Shown: positions 1-6,003, counted from the stretch's first letter. The stretch is DNA of 6,003 nucleotides from an uncultured bacterium (GCA_938045315.1 CALINM010000055.1:1-6003), one strand, 5' to 3'. Notes: a model not told the origin generated them from the sequence alone. Numbers and translations: made by a program.

Positions 1-1568
1 ATGAATTTAAAACCTTTTCTCATATAAAGATCAAACGTTTATATACTCCTTCTGATGTTAGTTTTTCTTATCTTAAAGATCTAGGTTTCCCTGGTGAATA
101 TCCTTTTACAAGAGGTGTACAACCTACTATGTATAGAGGCCGCCTGTGGACTATGAGACAGTATGCTGGTTTTGGTACAGCTGAAGATACGAATAAAAGA
201 TATCATTATCTGCTGAAAGCTGGTCAGACAGGACTTTCTGTTGCCTTTGATTTACCAACGCAGATTGGGTATGATTCTGATCACCCAATGGCAGAAGGCG
301 AAGTAGGTAAGTGTGGAGTAGCGATTGATACATTAAAGGATATGGAGATACTATTTGATGGTATTCCCCTTGATAAGGTAACAACTTCAATGACAATTAA
401 TTCTACGTGTGCCATAATCCTTGCAATGTATATAGCTGTAGCTGAAAAACAAGGAGTGCCTCAAAAAGATTTAAAAGGAACTGTACAAAATGATATTTTG
501 AAGGAGTATATTGCCCGCGGTACACACATTTATCCACCAGAACCATCCATGCGACTTGTAAGAGATGTAATTTTATATTGCAAAGATAATTTACCTCAAT
601 GGAATAGTATTTCAATCTCTGGTTACCATATAAGAGAAGCTGGAGCCACTGCAATTCAAGAAGTAGCTTTCACTCTTGCCAATGGTATAACATATGTTCA
701 AAAAATAGTTGATTCAGGTGTAGATGTGGATGAATTTGCTGGAAGGCTATCTTTCTTCTTCAACGCTCATAATAATTTTTTAGAAGAAATAGCAAAATTC
801 AGAGCTGCGAGAAGGCTTTGGGCTAAGATAATGAAAGAGAGGTTTAGAGCTAAAAAACCTGCTTCTATGATGTTGCGTTTTCATACCCAGACAGCTGGTT
901 GTACTTTAACAGCACAACAACCGGATAATAATATCGTAAGAGTAGCGATGCAGGCACTGGCGGCTGTACTTGGTGGCACACAATCACTGCATACAAACTC
1001 AAGAGATGAGGCACTTGCTTTACCAACTGAGGAGTCTGCAGAAATAGCATTAAGAACACAACAAATTATTGGTTATGAAAGTGGAGTGACTGATTTTATT
1101 GATCCCTTAGGAGGATCATATGTTATTGAGAGCTTAACTAATGAGATCGAGAAAGGTGCTACTGAGTACATAAATAAGATTGAAGAAATGGGTGGTGTAA
1201 TGAAAGCAATTGAGCTTGGGTATATACAAAAAGAAATAGCGGATGCAGCATATGAGTATCAAAGAGCAATAGAAGAAAAAAAATATATAGTTGTAGGTGT
1301 TAATGAATTTGTAAAACCCGAAGAGCCCCCAAAGAATATTTTAAAAGTTGATATGGAAAAGGAACTATACCAGAAAGAAAAACTAAGGAAAGTAAAAGAA
1401 AGTCGAGATAATAATAAAGTAAGAGATTCATTGGAAAATTTGAAAAAAATTGCAAAAACTGATGAGAACTTAATGCCTGCTATAATTAATTGTGTTAAAA
1501 ATTTAGTCAGTTTAGGTGAGATATCTGATGCTCTTAGAGAGGTATTTGGAGAATATAAGGAAATGTAA
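1..1568 (+). CDS. mcmA1: Methylmalonyl-CoA mutase, large (catalytic) subunit, 5'-partial
   Basis: Catalytic TIM-barrel subunit of adenosylcobalamin-dependent methylmalonyl-CoA mutase, which interconverts (R)-methylmalonyl-CoA and succinyl-CoA in the cytoplasm. The frame is open from base 3 without a stop, and residues upstream of the first internal ATG (129) already match the family (KRLYTPSDV, then [17 protein letters not shown]). The true start therefore lies outside the window, and 129 is not the start. 521 residues are visible of a usual 550 or so. By alignment from memory to the Propionibacterium enzyme, Tyr89 is the Tyr at 162-164 (RQYAGF), Arg207 the Arg at 516-518 ([10 protein letters not shown]) and His244 the His at 627-629 (SGYHIREAG). 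Tyr plus Arg favours methylmalonyl-CoA over isobutyryl- or 2-hydroxyisobutyryl-CoA mutase, which differ at these sites. The protein ends after the barrel with no B12 domain; that domain is the next gene, 15 bases downstream. The chaperone GTPase gene meaB is not in the window. Confidence 0.96.
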   Translation, partial: EFKTFSHIKIKRLYTPSDVSFSYLKDLGFPGEYPFTRGVQPTMYRGRLWTMRQYAGFGTAEDTNKRYHYLLKAGQTGLSVAFDLPTQIGYDSDHPMAEGEVGKCGVAIDTLKDMEILFDGIPLDKVTTSMTINSTCAIILAMYIAVAEKQGVPQKDLKGTVQNDILKEYIARGTHIYPPEPSMRLVRDVILYCKDNLPQWNSISISGYHIREAGATAIQEVAFTLANGITYVQKIVDSGVDVDEFAGRLSFFFNAHNNFLEEIAKFRAARRLWAKIMKERFRAKKPASMMLRFHTQTAGCTLTAQQPDNNIVRVAMQALAAVLGGTQSLHTNSRDEALALPTEESAEIALRTQQIIGYESGVTDFIDPLGGSYVIESLTNEIEKGATEYINKIEEMGGVMKAIELGYIQKEIADAAYEYQRAIEEKKYIVVGVNEFVKPEEPPKNILKVDMEKELYQKEKLRKVKESRDNNKVRDSLENLKKIAKTDENLMPAIINCVKNLVSLGEISDALREVFGEYKEM

Positions 1569-1569
1569 T

Positions 1570-1577
1570 GGGGGAGG
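1570..1577 (+). promoter_or_regulatory. Ribosome binding site of the cobalamin-binding subunit gene
   Basis: The purine run GGGGGAGG lies 6 bases before the ATG at 1584 and just after the TAA of the preceding gene. It fills most of the 15-base gap, leaving no room for a promoter, and supports co-transcription of the two mutase subunits. Confidence 0.75.
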
Positions 1578-1583
1578 ATAGAA

Positions 1584-1979
1584 ATGAAAAAAATAAGAAT
1601 TTTAATTGCAAAACCCGGACTTGACGGGCATGATAGGGGGGCAAAAGTTATTGCAAGGGCATTAAGAGATGCGGGTTTTGAAGTAATATATACCGGCATA
1701 AGACAGACACCGGAACAGATTGTAAATACTGCCATTCAGGAAGATGTTGATTTTATAGGTCTTTCATGTTTATCTGGGGCTCACAATACACTTTTTCCTA
1801 AAGTTGTGGAGCTTTTGGAAAAAAATGGAGCAAATGATATAATAGTTTTCGGAGGTGGAGTTATACCAGCTGAGGATGTAGAGTTTTTGAAAAGTAAGGG
1901 TATCAAAGCCATATTCGGACCTGGAACTCCAACAGAGGAAACAATTAGATTTATTAAAGAAAATTTTAAAGGAGATTAA
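1584..1979 (+). CDS. mcmA2: Methylmalonyl-CoA mutase, small cobalamin-binding subunit
   Basis: Free-standing B12-binding domain (131 residues, the usual size of the split subunit) that carries adenosylcobalamin for the large subunit encoded just upstream. The base-off/His-on signature is complete: DGHDRG at residues 14-19 with His16 as the expected lower cobalt ligand, the S-x-L element at Ser61-Leu63 (GLSCLSG), and the glycine-rich GGG at 90-92 (VFGGGVIP) followed by FGPGTPTEE near the C-terminus. The N-terminus [16 protein letters not shown] is typical and supports the ATG at 1584, preceded by a strong ribosome binding site. Together with the large subunit this forms the two-gene mutase common in archaea and many anaerobic bacteria, rather than the fused alpha chain of Propionibacterium or animals. 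Isobutyryl-CoA mutase small subunits look similar, so specificity is inferred from the large subunit and the adjacent epimerase. Confidence 0.96.
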   Translation: MKKIRILIAKPGLDGHDRGAKVIARALRDAGFEVIYTGIRQTPEQIVNTAIQEDVDFIGLSCLSGAHNTLFPKVVELLEKNGANDIIVFGGGVIPAEDVEFLKSKGIKAIFGPGTPTEETIRFIKENFKGD

Positions 1980-1983
1980 TATT

Positions 1984-2397
1984 ATGTATAAGAAAATAAG
2001 CCATATAGGTATAGCTGTTAAGGATATCAATGCATCTTCCAAGTTTTACACTGAATGTTTAGGATGGGTTTCTGAAGGAGTAGAAGAAGTTTTAGACCAG
2101 AAAGTGAAAGTATGTTTTTTCACAATAGGTGAGTCAAGAATAGAACTTGTTGAACCCACTGATGAAAATTCCGGTGTTTATAAATTTTTAGAAGAAAGAG
2201 GGTTCAAGGATACCGTTCATCATATTGCATATGAAGTTGAAAATATAGAAAAAGAACTTGAAAATTTAAAGCTTAAAGGAGTAAGACTTATTGATGAAAA
2301 ACCTAGGAAAGGTGCACATGGGATGAAGATAGCATTTATACATCCTAAATCAAGCAATGGAGTTTTAGTAGAGATATGTGAACCAGAAAATAAATAA
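1984..2397 (+). CDS. mce: Methylmalonyl-CoA epimerase
   Basis: A 137-residue VOC-superfamily (glyoxalase fold) metalloenzyme that interconverts (S)- and (R)-methylmalonyl-CoA, so that the product of propionyl-CoA carboxylation can reach the mutase, or the reverse. Two beta-alpha-beta-beta-beta modules are recognisable. Metal ligands expected from the Propionibacterium structure are present: His7 (ISHIGIAV), Glu54 (SRIELVEP; Gln in Propionibacterium), His80 (TVHHIAYEV) and Glu130 (GVLVEICEP). The typical IAFIHPKSSNGV segment lies before the last ligand. The start ATG sits 4 bases after the preceding stop, with AAAGGAG at 1968-1974 as ribosome binding site inside the end of the upstream gene. 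Position next to both mutase subunits confirms the assignment over other VOC proteins. Confidence 0.95.
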   Translation: MYKKISHIGIAVKDINASSKFYTECLGWVSEGVEEVLDQKVKVCFFTIGESRIELVEPTDENSGVYKFLEERGFKDTVHHIAYEVENIEKELENLKLKGVRLIDEKPRKGAHGMKIAFIHPKSSNGVLVEICEPENK

Positions 2398-2403
2398 AGG
2401 AGG
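2396..2403 (+). promoter_or_regulatory. Ribosome binding site that decides the GTG start of etfB
   Basis: AAAGGAGG overlaps the stop codon of mce (TAA at 2395-2397) and ends 6 bases before GTG at 2410. It is the best Shine-Dalgarno match in the window and makes GTG the convincing start, because the next in-frame ATG would remove the conserved VVVCIKQVPDT N-terminus. Confidence 0.8.
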
Positions 2404-2409
2404 AACAAA

Positions 2410-3225
2410 GTGAGAGTAGTCGTTTGTATTAAGCAGGTTCCGGATACTACGGAAGTAAAAATTAATCCTGAAACAAACACTTTGATGAGAGAGGGTGTGC
2501 AATCAATTGTAAATCCCTTTGATGAATTTGCTATTGAAGAAGGTATTAGAATTAAGGAAGCTCATGGTGGAGAAACTATTGCATTGACGATGGGACCACC
2601 ACAAGCAGAGGAAGTTTTAAAAACTGCACTTGCTATGGGTTGCGACAAAGCTTATCTTATCTCTGATAGAGCATTTGCTGGCTCTGATACTTTGGCTACA
2701 GCTTTAACAATTTCTGCTGCCATTAAGAAGATTGAAGAAAAGGATGGCCCAGTTGATATTGTTATATGTGGTAAACAAGCCATAGATGGAGACACAGGGC
2801 AGGTAGGGCCAGGGATTGCAGTAAGACTAAATCTTCCACCATTGACATATGTATCAAAAGTGAGAGAAATAAATCCTGAACAAAAATATATAATAGTAGA
2901 GAGGCTAATGGAAAGAGGGAAGGAAGTAGTTAAAAGCACATTACCAGCACTTTTAACGGTAGTTAAAGACATTAATACCCCGAGATACCCATCACTTTTT
3001 GAGATTAAAAAGGCTTCAAAAAAACCAATGATTAAGCTTACTTTTAATGATCTTGGCCTCAGAGAGGATCAAACTGGTTTAAAAGGTTCTCCCACATGGG
3101 TAAACAAGATATTTTCTCCAGATTTAAAGAGTGTTAGTGGTGAAATTTTTCAAGGTGAACCTGAGGAATGTGTTAAAAAATTAACAGAAAAACTTTTAGA
3201 AATTACAAAAGGAGTTAGCCTATGA
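2410..3225 (+). CDS. etfB: Electron transfer flavoprotein, beta subunit
   Basis: Beta subunit (271 residues, normal length) of the soluble Etf heterodimer that passes electrons between acyl-CoA dehydrogenases and other carriers. Family marks in order: N-terminal VVVCIKQVPDT (3-13), NPFDEFAIEE (35-44), AGSDTLATA (90-98), and the nucleotide-binding loop GKQAIDGDTGQVGP (121-134). The DGDTGQVGP form and the SDTLATA segment resemble anaerobic bifurcating EtfBs, which bind a second FAD where mitochondrial-type EtfBs bind AMP; this is from remembered family sequences and is an inference. Translation starts at GTG with a strong ribosome binding site, and the stop overlaps the etfA start (ATGA, 3222-3225), indicating coupled equimolar synthesis. 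No acyl-CoA dehydrogenase gene is adjacent, so the redox partner is encoded elsewhere. Confidence 0.96.
   Translation: MRVVVCIKQVPDTTEVKINPETNTLMREGVQSIVNPFDEFAIEEGIRIKEAHGGETIALTMGPPQAEEVLKTALAMGCDKAYLISDRAFAGSDTLATALTISAAIKKIEEKDGPVDIVICGKQAIDGDTGQVGPGIAVRLNLPPLTYVSKVREINPEQKYIIVERLMERGKEVVKSTLPALLTVVKDINTPRYPSLFEIKKASKKPMIKLTFNDLGLREDQTGLKGSPTWVNKIFSPDLKSVSGEIFQGEPEECVKKLTEKLLEITKGVSL
3207..3214 (+). promoter_or_regulatory. Ribosome binding site of etfA inside etfB
   Basis: AAAAGGAG lies within the last codons of etfB, 7 bases before the ATG at 3222 in the ATGA stop/start overlap. It supports this start and translational coupling of the two Etf subunits. Confidence 0.7.
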
Positions 3226-4409
3226 GTTATGTGAAAATTGATAAAAATTTATGTGTGGGATGTGGAGCATGTGTTGATGCATGTCCTGTAGGTGCACTCT
3301 TCATGGAGGGTGACAAAGTAGAGGTTAATGATAAATGTAATTTGTGTGGATCCTGTGTTGGCGTATGCCCTGTTAATGCTCTCTCGATACCAAGGGAAGC
3401 AAAAAAAGTGGATCTAAGTGATTGGAAAGGTGTATGGGTAATAACAGAACATGATGGCAAAAAACCTGTTACTGTTACTTTTGAATTATTAGGTGAAGCG
3501 TCAAAATTAGCTTCTAAAAGAGATACATACGTTGGTGCTGTCTTGTTGGGTAATAATGTCGCATTTATGGCTGATGAGCTTTTTTCATATGGTGCTGATA
3601 GGGTTTTTTTATGTGAATCACCAGTATTGGAGCATTACAGGACTGAACCATATAGTGAAGTAATTGTAGAGATGGTTAAACATTTCAAACCAGAAATTAT
3701 TTTAAGCGGTGCAACGACGCAGGGGAGAGATTTAGCAGGTTCGGTGGCAACAAAATTAGAAACGGGCCTCACTGCTGATTGTACGGGTCTTGAGATTTGT
3801 CCTGAAACAGGAAATTTATTACAGACAAGACCTGCATTTGGTGGAAATATTATGGCTACTATTTTGTGCCCTAATACAAGGCCACAAATGTCAACAGTAA
3901 GACCAAAGGTTTTTCCAGTGCCACCAAAAACTGATAAGAAAGGTGATATCGTCAATTTCTCTTTTGATTTTAGTAAACTAAATATTAGAACTGAAGTGCT
4001 TGAGTATCTACCTTTTGAGGAAAAGATTAGTTTAGCTGATGCAGAAATAATTGTTTCCGGTGGACGTGGTCTTGGTAAACCTGAAAATTTTGAAATTTTA
4101 AAAGAATTAGCAGATACATTAGGTGCTGCATTGGGAGCTTCACGTGCTGCTGTTGACGCAGGTTGGATATCCTATGAACATCAGGTAGGGCAAACAGGTA
4201 AAACTGTAAGACCTAAGATTTATATAGCCTGTGGTATATCCGGTTCAGTTCAGCATATGGCTGGCATGAAACATTCTGATATAATAATTGCTATAAATAA
4301 AGATCCTGAAGCACCAATATTTAAGATTTCAAATTATGGAATTGTTGGTGATTTAAATGTAATCGTTCCTTTATTAACTAAGGAGCTTAAAAAACATCTG
4401 GGAAGCTAA
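3222..4409 (+). CDS. etfA: Electron transfer flavoprotein, alpha subunit with N-terminal 2x[4Fe-4S] ferredoxin domain
   Basis: 395 residues, about 60-80 longer than ordinary EtfA because of an N-terminal bacterial-type ferredoxin domain (about 1-60). Both cluster motifs are intact: Cys11, 14, 17, 21 (CVGCGACVDACP) and Cys39, 42, 45, 49 (CNLCGSCVGVCP). The EtfA N-terminal domain follows at about 68-260 and the FAD-binding C-terminal domain at about 270-395, with GGRGLGK at 280-286, Arg308 in SRAAVDAGW, QVGQTGKTVRP (321-331), GISGSVQHMAGM (338-349), NKDPEAPIF and YGIVGDL. Fd-EtfA fusions are known in the caffeyl-CoA reductase and lactate dehydrogenase complexes of Acetobacterium (CarE, LctC), where Etf bifurcates electrons between NADH, ferredoxin and a substrate couple. 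A bifurcating or confurcating role here is inferred. The extra clusters probably link the flavins to ferredoxin. Its start overlaps the etfB stop. Confidence 0.96.
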   Translation: MSYVKIDKNLCVGCGACVDACPVGALFMEGDKVEVNDKCNLCGSCVGVCPVNALSIPREAKKVDLSDWKGVWVITEHDGKKPVTVTFELLGEASKLASKRDTYVGAVLLGNNVAFMADELFSYGADRVFLCESPVLEHYRTEPYSEVIVEMVKHFKPEIILSGATTQGRDLAGSVATKLETGLTADCTGLEICPETGNLLQTRPAFGGNIMATILCPNTRPQMSTVRPKVFPVPPKTDKKGDIVNFSFDFSKLNIRTEVLEYLPFEEKISLADAEIIVSGGRGLGKPENFEILKELADTLGAALGASRAAVDAGWISYEHQVGQTGKTVRPKIYIACGISGSVQHMAGMKHSDIIIAINKDPEAPIFKISNYGIVGDLNVIVPLLTKELKKHLGS

Positions 4410-4413
4410 TAAA

Positions 4414-4716
4414 ATGGCAATAATGGAGATTTCAGTAGTCCCCTTAGGAGTAGGCAGTAGCGTTAGTAATTATGTAGCAAAATGCATAGAAATTATTAGA
4501 CGCTTTGGCCTCTCCTATGAGGTGACTGCGATGGGTACTATTGTTGAAGGTGAAGTTGATAAACTTTTTGAATTAGCTTTATTAGTTCATAAAGTACCCT
4601 TTGAGATGGGTGCAACAAGGGTACTTACTAATATTAAAATTGATGATAGAACTGATAAAGAAGTTACTATTCAAAGTAAGCTTAATTCTGTTAAAAATAA
4701 GATTTGTGGAGAATAA
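4414..4716 (+). CDS. MTH1187/YkoF-like thiamine-binding family protein (PF01910, DUF77)
   Basis: A 100-residue protein matching the small thiamine-binding (DUF77) family in length and pattern: N-terminal EISVVPLGVGSSVSNYVAK (5-23), central YEVTAMGTIVEGE (35-47), then VHKVPFEMGATRVLTNIKID. The fold is a ferredoxin-like beta-alpha-beta sandwich that forms oligomers. YkoF of Bacillus binds thiamine; the short archaeal and bacterial members are of unproven physiological role. It begins 4 bases after etfA with only a weak GGGAA ribosome binding site, so it probably depends on read-through translation from etfA. The alternative ATG at 4423 (Met4) has no better site and would clip the first residues. 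It is the last gene of the plus-strand operon. No thiamine enzyme lies in the window; a link to thiamine-diphosphate oxidoreductases that feed ferredoxin is speculation. Confidence 0.85.
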   Translation: MAIMEISVVPLGVGSSVSNYVAKCIEIIRRFGLSYEVTAMGTIVEGEVDKLFELALLVHKVPFEMGATRVLTNIKIDDRTDKEVTIQSKLNSVKNKICGE

Positions 4717-4725
4717 ATTTTATTC
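4711..4725. other. Small palindrome holding both convergent stop codons
   Basis: GAATAAA-T-TTTATTC is a perfect inverted repeat of 7-base arms around one base. It contains the TAA of the plus-strand gene (4714-4716) and the stop of the minus-strand kinase gene (4720-4722), 3 bases apart. The symmetry arises because both proteins end in Glu followed by TAA. As RNA it could form only a weak A-U hairpin, with no G-C-rich stem or U tract of note, so it is not a convincing intrinsic terminator. Confidence 0.45.
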
Positions 4726-5598
4726 ATCATAAGGAAGATAAATAGTAAAACAAGTACCTTTAGCCACTTGGCTTCTAACCGTAATCTTACCAGAATGTTT
4801 TTCTATTATATCTTTACTTATAGATAACCCAAGACCTGTTCCTTCCTCGGGAGGTTTTGTGCTGAAAAAAGGTTGAAATATTTTGTCCATATTTTCCTCA
4901 GGTATACCTATTCCCGTATCCTCAACCTCAATTATAACACTTTTTTTGCCATTTTCAGAAGTTGTGATAGATGTTGAAATTGTAATTGAACCACCTTTAG
5001 GCATTGATTGAGCAGCATTGATTATTAAGTTGACCAAAACCTGTTGAATTTGCCCTTTATCATAACTTATATCTGGAATATTGTCGGATAAGTTTGTTAT
5101 GATATTAACATTTCTAAACCTTTCTAGATAATGTTTAGTTAATTTTACTGTTTCAAGTATTAACTGATTAATATTCTTTTTTTCCTTCTTTATTGGTTGG
5201 GGCTTGTAAAATTCTGTTAATCTATTCATTATTCCCTGAATTCTTTCCACCTCTTTTTTTATTATATTTAGCAGCTCTTTTTGGCTTGGATCTAAATGTT
5301 TTTCCAAGCGATCAAGCATACCTGCTATAACAATGAGAGGATTTTTTACCTCATGTGCAAGTGAAGCTGCCATGATCCCCAGGGTAAAAACTCTATCATT
5401 TTGAGCAAGAATTTTCTTTGTTTGATTTATAGTCTCTTCTTTTTCTTTTATAGTCTGTATTTTTTTATGAAGTTCCTTATATAATTCTTCCATTTCAGAA
5501 ATATAAGACAAAAGAACCTTTTCTTTAGCAGAAGCTATTGCTTTATGATGTTCTAAAAGGTCTTCTAATTCCTTTATTGAATATCTAATTCTATTCAT
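4720..5598 (-). CDS. Soluble two-component sensor histidine kinase
   Basis: 292-residue cytoplasmic histidine kinase with no signal peptide or membrane segment. Residues about 8-70 are charged and heptad-like, predicted coiled coil, with no PAS or GAF domain. The HisKA dimerisation helix carries the phospho-accepting His82 in SLAHEVKNPL. The HATPase_c domain shows the N box (QVLVNLIINAAQSM, Asn190 and Asn194), G1 (EDTGIGIP, Asp227), F box (FQPFFSTKP, 241-249) and G2 (GTGLGLSISK, 253-262), so all catalytic boxes are intact. The H-box style resembles NtrB/ZraS/AtoS kinases, which often partner sigma-54 activators, but no response regulator is in the window. Start ATG at 5598 lies 6 bases after the V4R gene stop with no clear ribosome binding site, suggesting translational coupling. 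With no sensor domain of its own, it may take its signal from the upstream V4R protein (inference). Confidence 0.95.
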   Translation of the reverse strand: MNRIRYSIKELEDLLEHHKAIASAKEKVLLSYISEMEELYKELHKKIQTIKEKEETINQTKKILAQNDRVFTLGIMAASLAHEVKNPLIVIAGMLDRLEKHLDPSQKELLNIIKKEVERIQGIMNRLTEFYKPQPIKKEKKNINQLILETVKLTKHYLERFRNVNIITNLSDNIPDISYDKGQIQQVLVNLIINAAQSMPKGGSITISTSITTSENGKKSVIIEVEDTGIGIPEENMDKIFQPFFSTKPPEEGTGLGLSISKDIIEKHSGKITVRSQVAKGTCFTIYLPYDE

Positions 5599-5604
5599 AA
5601 AAAT

Positions 5605-6003
5605 TTAGAAAATTTCTATCACAAATTCACAATAATCATTACCTGCAGTCCAGCTTTTTGTTTGTGTTCCCTTTGTTTTTCTGCCAGTTATTTTTTCAAT
5701 ACCACCAGCAAGAAAACCGCATTCTAAGTCACAGATTAGTTCTCCGGTAATTGGTAGTCCTGCACATGTCATGCATTCATATAAATCTATCGTAATTTTG
5801 TCTTCACTTTTTTCCACAATTTCAGGGATTCCAATACCTAAATCTTGAACGAGCTTTAATAAATCTTCTTCAGTTTTTACTTCAAAATATGAACTAAGAA
5901 TTTTTCCCAATCTGTATAGCACATGTCCAGTACTTTCACCGAAAAGTTCTTTCATCCCGGAGATTCTAAGTAGTCTGTAAGTAGCAAGGGGCAAAACATT
6001 TTT
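5605..6003 (-). CDS. V4R (4-vinyl reductase-like) domain protein, 5'-partial
   Basis: 132 residues are visible. The frame stays open to the window edge (three more codons before the TTG at 5994, read as Leu), so TTG is probably internal and the start lies outside. The pattern fits the V4R small-molecule-binding domain: an N-terminal helix segment (YRLLRISGMKELFGES, then LYRLGK), an acidic middle with a DLYECMTCAG strand-loop, ICDLECGFLAGG, and the C-terminal AGNDYCEF. In visible numbering the cysteines are 77, 80, 91, 95 and 125. The usual E-x-x-C before the final G-x-x-x-C-x-F appears here as Q-T-K-Ser117. V4R domains occur in BchJ, in XylR/DmpR-type aromatic-responsive regulators and in many small proteins from anaerobes, where metal or tetrapyrrole binding has been proposed. 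The kinase gene 6 bases downstream suggests a sensory role. The ligand cannot be told from the sequence. Confidence 0.75.
   Translation of the reverse strand, partial: KNVLPLATYRLLRISGMKELFGESTGHVLYRLGKILSSYFEVKTEEDLLKLVQDLGIGIPEIVEKSEDKITIDLYECMTCAGLPITGELICDLECGFLAGGIEKITGRKTKGTQTKSWTAGNDYCEFVIEIF

Noticed and set aside
1-27. ATG at base 1 as a gene start
   Set aside because: It is in a different frame from the mutase and meets a stop (TAA at 25-27) after eight codons.
974-990. TGGCAC followed by TGC, resembling a sigma-54 promoter
   Set aside because: The spacing and the -12 element do not fit TGGCAC-N5-TTGC, and it lies inside the mutase coding region.
1276-1283. Run of eight A bases as a possible slippage or frameshift site
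   Set aside because: The reading frame continues through it with conserved mutase sequence on both sides, and no stimulatory structure is apparent; A runs are expected in AT-rich Lys codons.
129-1568. ATG at 129 as the start of the mutase large subunit
   Set aside because: The same frame is open to base 3 and encodes conserved family sequence before this ATG, so the gene starts outside the window.
1259-1735. Long minus-strand open frame (158 codons) and similar open frames opposite the plus-strand genes
   Set aside because: They lie opposite strongly recognised genes, have low-complexity Ser/Phe/Leu-rich translations and no family match; they are shadows of the coding strand.
4711-4725. Bidirectional intrinsic terminator
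   Set aside because: The stem is A-U only, with a one-base centre and no adequate U tract; the symmetry follows from two Glu-stop ends.
5992-5994. TTG as start of the V4R gene
   Set aside because: The frame continues to the window edge, and the visible N-terminus is already inside the conserved part of the domain, so a start upstream is more likely.

Overview
The window is AT-rich bacterial (possibly archaeal-like) DNA with almost no non-coding space. Eight genes fill it, separated by 15 bases or fewer, and two pairs are joined by a 4-base overlap or a 3-base gap. No stretch over 20 bases lacks a gene, and there is no RNA gene, mobile element, CRISPR array or repeat family. The content points to an anaerobe: a split B12-dependent methylmalonyl-CoA mutase, a methylmalonyl-CoA epimerase, and an electron-transfer flavoprotein (Etf) whose alpha subunit carries an N-terminal two-cluster ferredoxin domain. 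Strong AGGAGG-type ribosome binding sites and a V4R-domain gene beside a soluble histidine kinase would fit Deferribacterota-like or clostridial/thermophilic anaerobes. That placement is a guess from gene style, not a determination.

Plus-strand operon, 1 to 4716: (1) methylmalonyl-CoA mutase catalytic subunit, with its 5' end outside the window (reading frame open from base 3); (2) the separate cobalamin-binding subunit; (3) methylmalonyl-CoA epimerase; (4) EtfB, starting at GTG; (5) ferredoxin-EtfA fusion, overlapping etfB by ATGA; (6) a 100-residue thiamine-binding-family (MTH1187/YkoF-like, PF01910) protein. The first three interconvert (S)- and (R)-methylmalonyl-CoA and succinyl-CoA, joining propionyl-CoA metabolism to the TCA cycle. 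The Etf pair carries electrons to or from an acyl-CoA dehydrogenase that is not encoded here. Its ferredoxin domain and beta-subunit motifs suggest the electron-bifurcating or confurcating class.

Minus-strand operon, 6003 to 4720 (converging on the first): a V4R-domain protein whose 5' end lies beyond the window, followed 6 bases later by a soluble histidine kinase with an N-terminal coiled coil and no membrane segment. The two stop codons of the converging operons lie 3 bases apart inside a small AT-rich palindrome, and no convincing intrinsic terminator is visible.

Most notable points: a ferredoxin-type Etf placed in the methylmalonyl-CoA operon without its dehydrogenase; a thiamine-binding-family gene at its end; and a split V4R/kinase sensory pair in which one typical V4R cysteine position appears to be serine.
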